From: Burkholderiales bacterium
GTDB taxonomy: Bacteria; Pseudomonadota; Gammaproteobacteria; Burkholderiales; Burkholderiaceae_D
Assembly: GCA_016197345.1 (NCBI GenBank)
Contig: JACPVY010000130.1
Coordinates: 3,616 to 10,647, forward strand
DNA: 7,032 nucleotides
Direction of reading: 5' to 3'
The translations under genes and the position numbers were made by a program. Positions within the stretch are counted from its first letter, which is position 1; every line of letters begins with the position of its first letter. Positions 6,077 to 7,032 of this stretch are shown piece after piece. The notes under the pieces were generated by a model. It searched no databases. It had not been told where the DNA came from and saw only the letters and a program-made list of their open reading frames with translations.

Positions 6077-7032
6077 TTAATCTCGCTCAACCGCTAACGC
6101 TACACCCATGCCACCGCCAATGCAAAGGCTGGCGAGACCGCGTTTCGCATCGCGGCGCAGCATTTCATGCAACAAAGTAACCAACACTCGACATCCAGAA
6201 GCGCCAATTGGATGCCCGATGGCAATAGCACCACCGTTGACATTGATCTTGCTGGTATCCCAGCCCATTTGCTTGTTGACGGCAATGGCTTGCGCGGCGA
6301 AAGCTTCGTTGATTTCCATCAAATCGAGGTCTTGGTGGGTCCAGCCAGCTTTTTCCAAGCAGCGTTGGGTGGCCGATACTGGCCCCATGCCCATAATCGA
6401 CGGATCGATGCCGGAAGAAGCATACGATTTGATGCGCGCCATCACTTTCAAGCCCAGTTTCTGCGCCATCGAAGCCGACATCATCATCACCGCCGCTGCG
6501 CCATCATTGAGGCCAGAAGCATTGCCTGCGGTCACGCTGCCGTCTTTGCTAAAGGCTGGGCGTAAGCCTTGCAGCGATTCCAAAGTCGTGCCCGCTTTGA
6601 TGTATTCATCCTGATCGAAAATGATGCTGCCTTTTTTGCTAGCGATTTCGTAAGGCAGGATTTCGTCTTTGAATTTGCCCGATTTTTGCGCCGCTTCTGC
6701 TTTTTGCTGGGATAACAAGGCAAATTCATCTTGCGCTTCGCGGCTGACATCGAATTGCTTAGCGACGTTTTCAGCAGTGATGCCCATGTGGTATTGGTTA
6801 TAAACGTCCCACAAACCATCGACAATCATGGTATCGACCAGCTTCGCGTCGCCCATACGGAAACCATCGCGCGAATTATTCAAGACGTGGGGCGAAGCAC
6901 TCATGTTTTCTTGGCCGCCAGCGATGATAATTTGCGCGTCGCCGCACTTAATCGCTTGCGCTGCCAAATGCGTTGCTTTCAAGCCAGAGCCACATACTTT
7001 GCCGACCACCATCGCTGGTACGCTATTTGGTA
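6077..7032 (-). CDS. phaA: Acetyl-CoA C-acetyltransferase (beta-ketothiolase), C-terminal part (5' end outside the window)
   Basis: This thiolase condenses two acetyl-CoA into acetoacetyl-CoA, the first step of PHB synthesis, and can also work in degradation. The visible 317 residues carry the full catalytic set: the acylated Cys in [17 protein letters not shown], the His of [14 protein letters not shown], and the proton-relay Cys of [12 protein letters not shown]. The last Cys is 15 residues from the end, so the C-terminus matches the roughly 392-residue family and about 75 N-terminal residues are missing. The ATG at 7012 is not the start: the frame continues upstream with PNSVPA, normal thiolase sequence, to the window edge. 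The downstream phaB-like gene on the same strand supports a biosynthetic role. Confidence in the family is very high; the symbol rests on context. Confidence 0.93.
   Translation of the reverse strand, partial: PNSVPAMVVGKVCGSGLKATHLAAQAIKCGDAQIIIAGGQENMSASPHVLNNSRDGFRMGDAKLVDTMIVDGLWDVYNQYHMGITAENVAKQFDVSREAQDEFALLSQQKAEAAQKSGKFKDEILPYEIASKKGSIIFDQDEYIKAGTTLESLQGLRPAFSKDGSVTAGNASGLNDGAAAVMMMSASMAQKLGLKVMARIKSYASSGIDPSIMGMGPVSATQRCLEKAGWTHQDLDLMEINEAFAAQAIAVNKQMGWDTSKINVNGGAIAIGHPIGASGCRVLVTLLHEMLRRDAKRGLASLCIGGGMGVALAVERD

Noticed and set aside
6077..7012. Complete thiolase starting at the ATG at 7012
   Set aside because: The frame continues upstream as normal thiolase sequence (PNSVPA) and the protein would lack about 80 residues, so the gene is cut by the window edge.

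Overview
The window looks like chromosomal DNA of a betaproteobacterium with about 50% GC. The clue is a PhaB-type acetoacetyl-CoA reductase next to a PhaA-type thiolase, in the form typical of polyhydroxybutyrate (PHB) producing Betaproteobacteria. A Neisseriales-like host is possible, but that is inference. All six genes read on the minus strand, so transcription runs from high to low coordinates. There is no sign of phage, transposon, CRISPR or RNA genes.

Right side (5089-7032): the C-terminal 317 residues of an acetyl-CoA C-acetyltransferase (phaA-like, cut by the window edge) are followed, after a 247-bp gap rich in hairpins, by a complete phaB-like acetoacetyl-CoA reductase. Together they condense two acetyl-CoA and reduce the product to (R)-3-hydroxybutyryl-CoA, the PHB monomer donor. 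A clear intrinsic terminator (5039-5063) closes phaB.

Middle (1949-5038): a 295-bp intergenic region holds two dyads and a textbook Pho box promoter (18-bp box at 4832-4849, a 10-bp spacer and a -10-like hexamer). It drives a tandem pair of PhoA-superfamily alkaline phosphatases. The first (3312-4793) is an intact predicted lipoprotein. The second (1949-3293) has an ordinary signal peptide but is broken by a deletion that I estimate at 77 nt against its neighbour. The deletion shifts the frame, yet the catalytic residues on both sides survive. A strong terminator (1892-1923) follows.

Left side (1-1880): an unrecognised exported protein (1086-1880) and the N-terminal part of a DUF1800 lipoprotein (1-962, cut by the window edge). 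Each start codon sits just downstream of an intergenic hairpin (16 and 21 nt away), which leaves almost no room for independent promoters. Some readthrough from the phosphatase operon is therefore plausible. If so, the cell-envelope genes 1-4793 would form one phosphate-starvation unit made of a membrane-anchored phosphatase, a (now broken) periplasmic phosphatase, an exported protein of unknown role and a DUF1800 lipoprotein.

The best leads are the Pho box, the recent-looking deletion in the second phosphatase, the unusual abundance of the palindrome GCTAGC, and the unexplained hairpins in both large gaps. I found no convincing new multi-gene system.
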